NCBI GenBank assembly: GCA_020723545.1
Contig: DYIS01000187.1
Location: 1 to 5,548, forward strand
Length of the DNA stretch: 5,548 nucleotides
Source: Ktedonobacter racemifer
GTDB lineage: Bacteria; Chloroflexota; DTOL01; JACQYG01
Reading direction: 5' to 3'
Positions 5,219 to 5,548 of the stretch are shown here, one piece after another (position 1 is the first letter of the stretch; every line of letters starts with the position of its first letter). Under the pieces are notes generated by a model that saw nothing but the letters and a program-made list of their open reading frames with translations, had not been told where the DNA came from and ran no database searches. A program made the position numbers and the translations under genes.

Positions 5219-5548
5219 ATGCAAGCAAACCGTGTCTTGGCCGTCCTGATCGTTGCCATTGGTGTACTGGGCGCCTGTCTCATCGTCTACGTCGGGACCA
5301 TCCTGCTCTTCCCGGACACCCCCATCAACATCTTCCGGCGCCCAACTCCCACCACCACACCGACCAAAGTGCCGCTTCCCACCTTCACGCCGACGCCAAC
5401 CAAAGCGCCAACCCCCACCTTCGCGCCACGGCCCACGGACACCCTGGTGCCCTCGCCCACGCCCAAGCCGACGCTGAAGCCCACTGTTCCGCCGCCACCG
5501 CCAGCCACCGCGGTGCCGCAGCCCTCGCCCACGCCCAAGCCAGAGTTC
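5219..5548 (+). CDS. Membrane-anchored or exported Pro/Thr-linker protein, C-terminus cut by window edge
   Basis: The frame is open for 110 codons from the ATG at 5219 to the right edge. The start is well supported by AAGGAGGT 6 nt upstream and an extended -10 promoter. Residues 6-31 are one long hydrophobic segment (VLAVLIVAIGVLGACLIVYV, then GTILLF), most simply an N-terminal signal anchor. LGAC at 17-20 looks like a lipobox, but hydrophobic residues continue after the Cys. Residues about 42-110 are a Pro/Thr linker with TLVPSPTPKPTLKPTVPPPP near its end. This closely follows the linker of the minus-strand exported protein (TLVPSPTP, then TLKPTLPPPPPP), so the two are probably paralogues. 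By that analogy a beta-rich C-terminal domain should follow outside the window. Function unknown. The Gly/Val-rich frame on the opposite strand is a shadow. Confidence 0.85.
   Translation, partial: MQANRVLAVLIVAIGVLGACLIVYVGTILLFPDTPINIFRRPTPTTTPTKVPLPTFTPTPTKAPTPTFAPRPTDTLVPSPTPKPTLKPTVPPPPPATAVPQPSPTPKPEF

Noticed and set aside
5046..5249. Plus-strand frame with several cysteines upstream of the right-edge gene
   Set aside because: It starts at a TTG, covers the inverted repeat, the TATAAT and the ribosome site of the real gene, and ends inside that gene. It is probably chance.
5287..5538. Minus-strand Gly/Val-rich reading frame at the right edge
   Set aside because: Same artefact: the antisense of the Pro/Thr linker of the plus-strand gene at 5219.

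Overview
The window looks like a high-GC piece of a Chloroflexota (probably Anaerolineae-like) chromosome. This is an inference from style, not from a marker gene. The clues are two secreted or anchored proteins with long Thr/Pro 'TPTPT' linkers, an ArnT/PMT-like membrane glycosyltransferase, an HMA-like protein lacking CxxC, and small low-complexity repeats that enter coding sequence. There are no rRNA, tRNA, CRISPR, integrase or transposase signals.

Layout: (1) 1-1249, minus strand: N-terminal 416 residues of a GT39-type multi-pass glycosyltransferase that runs off the left edge. It carries two low-complexity repeat patches (728-781 and 120-159) that stay in frame. (2) 1266-1301: intrinsic terminator for the gene to its right. 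(3) 1354-2055, minus: small exported protein with a Pro/Thr linker and a C-terminal domain of unknown function, behind a near-consensus promoter (2111-2138) and two perfect dyads (2144-2157, 2167-2183). (4) 2235-4517, minus: complete GH2 beta-mannosidase-like enzyme with both catalytic glutamates, predicted cytoplasmic. (5) 4578-4606: strong sigma70-type promoter for (6) 4638-4967, plus: 109-residue HMA-fold protein without metal-binding cysteines. (7) 4968-5218: intergenic region with a 14-bp hairpin, an inverted repeat overlapping a -35 element and an extended -10 promoter, leading into (8) 5219-5548, plus: start of a second Pro/Thr-linker protein that runs off the right edge and looks like a paralogue of item 3.

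How the genes work together: only loose links can be supported. The GH2 enzyme would trim beta-mannosides taken up as oligosaccharides, and the GT39 enzyme would transfer sugars from a polyprenyl carrier at the membrane. However, most of the genes appear to be transcribed as separate units with their own promoters or terminators, so a single pathway is not shown. The two linker proteins are probably surface-exposed. I found no convincing new multi-gene system. The best leads are the in-frame repeat patches in the glycosyltransferase, the inverted pair of linker-protein genes around the GH2 and HMA-like genes, and the cysteine-less HMA protein.

Gaps between genes are all under 300 bases (1250-1353, 2056-2234, 4518-4637, 4968-5218), and their contents are listed as features.
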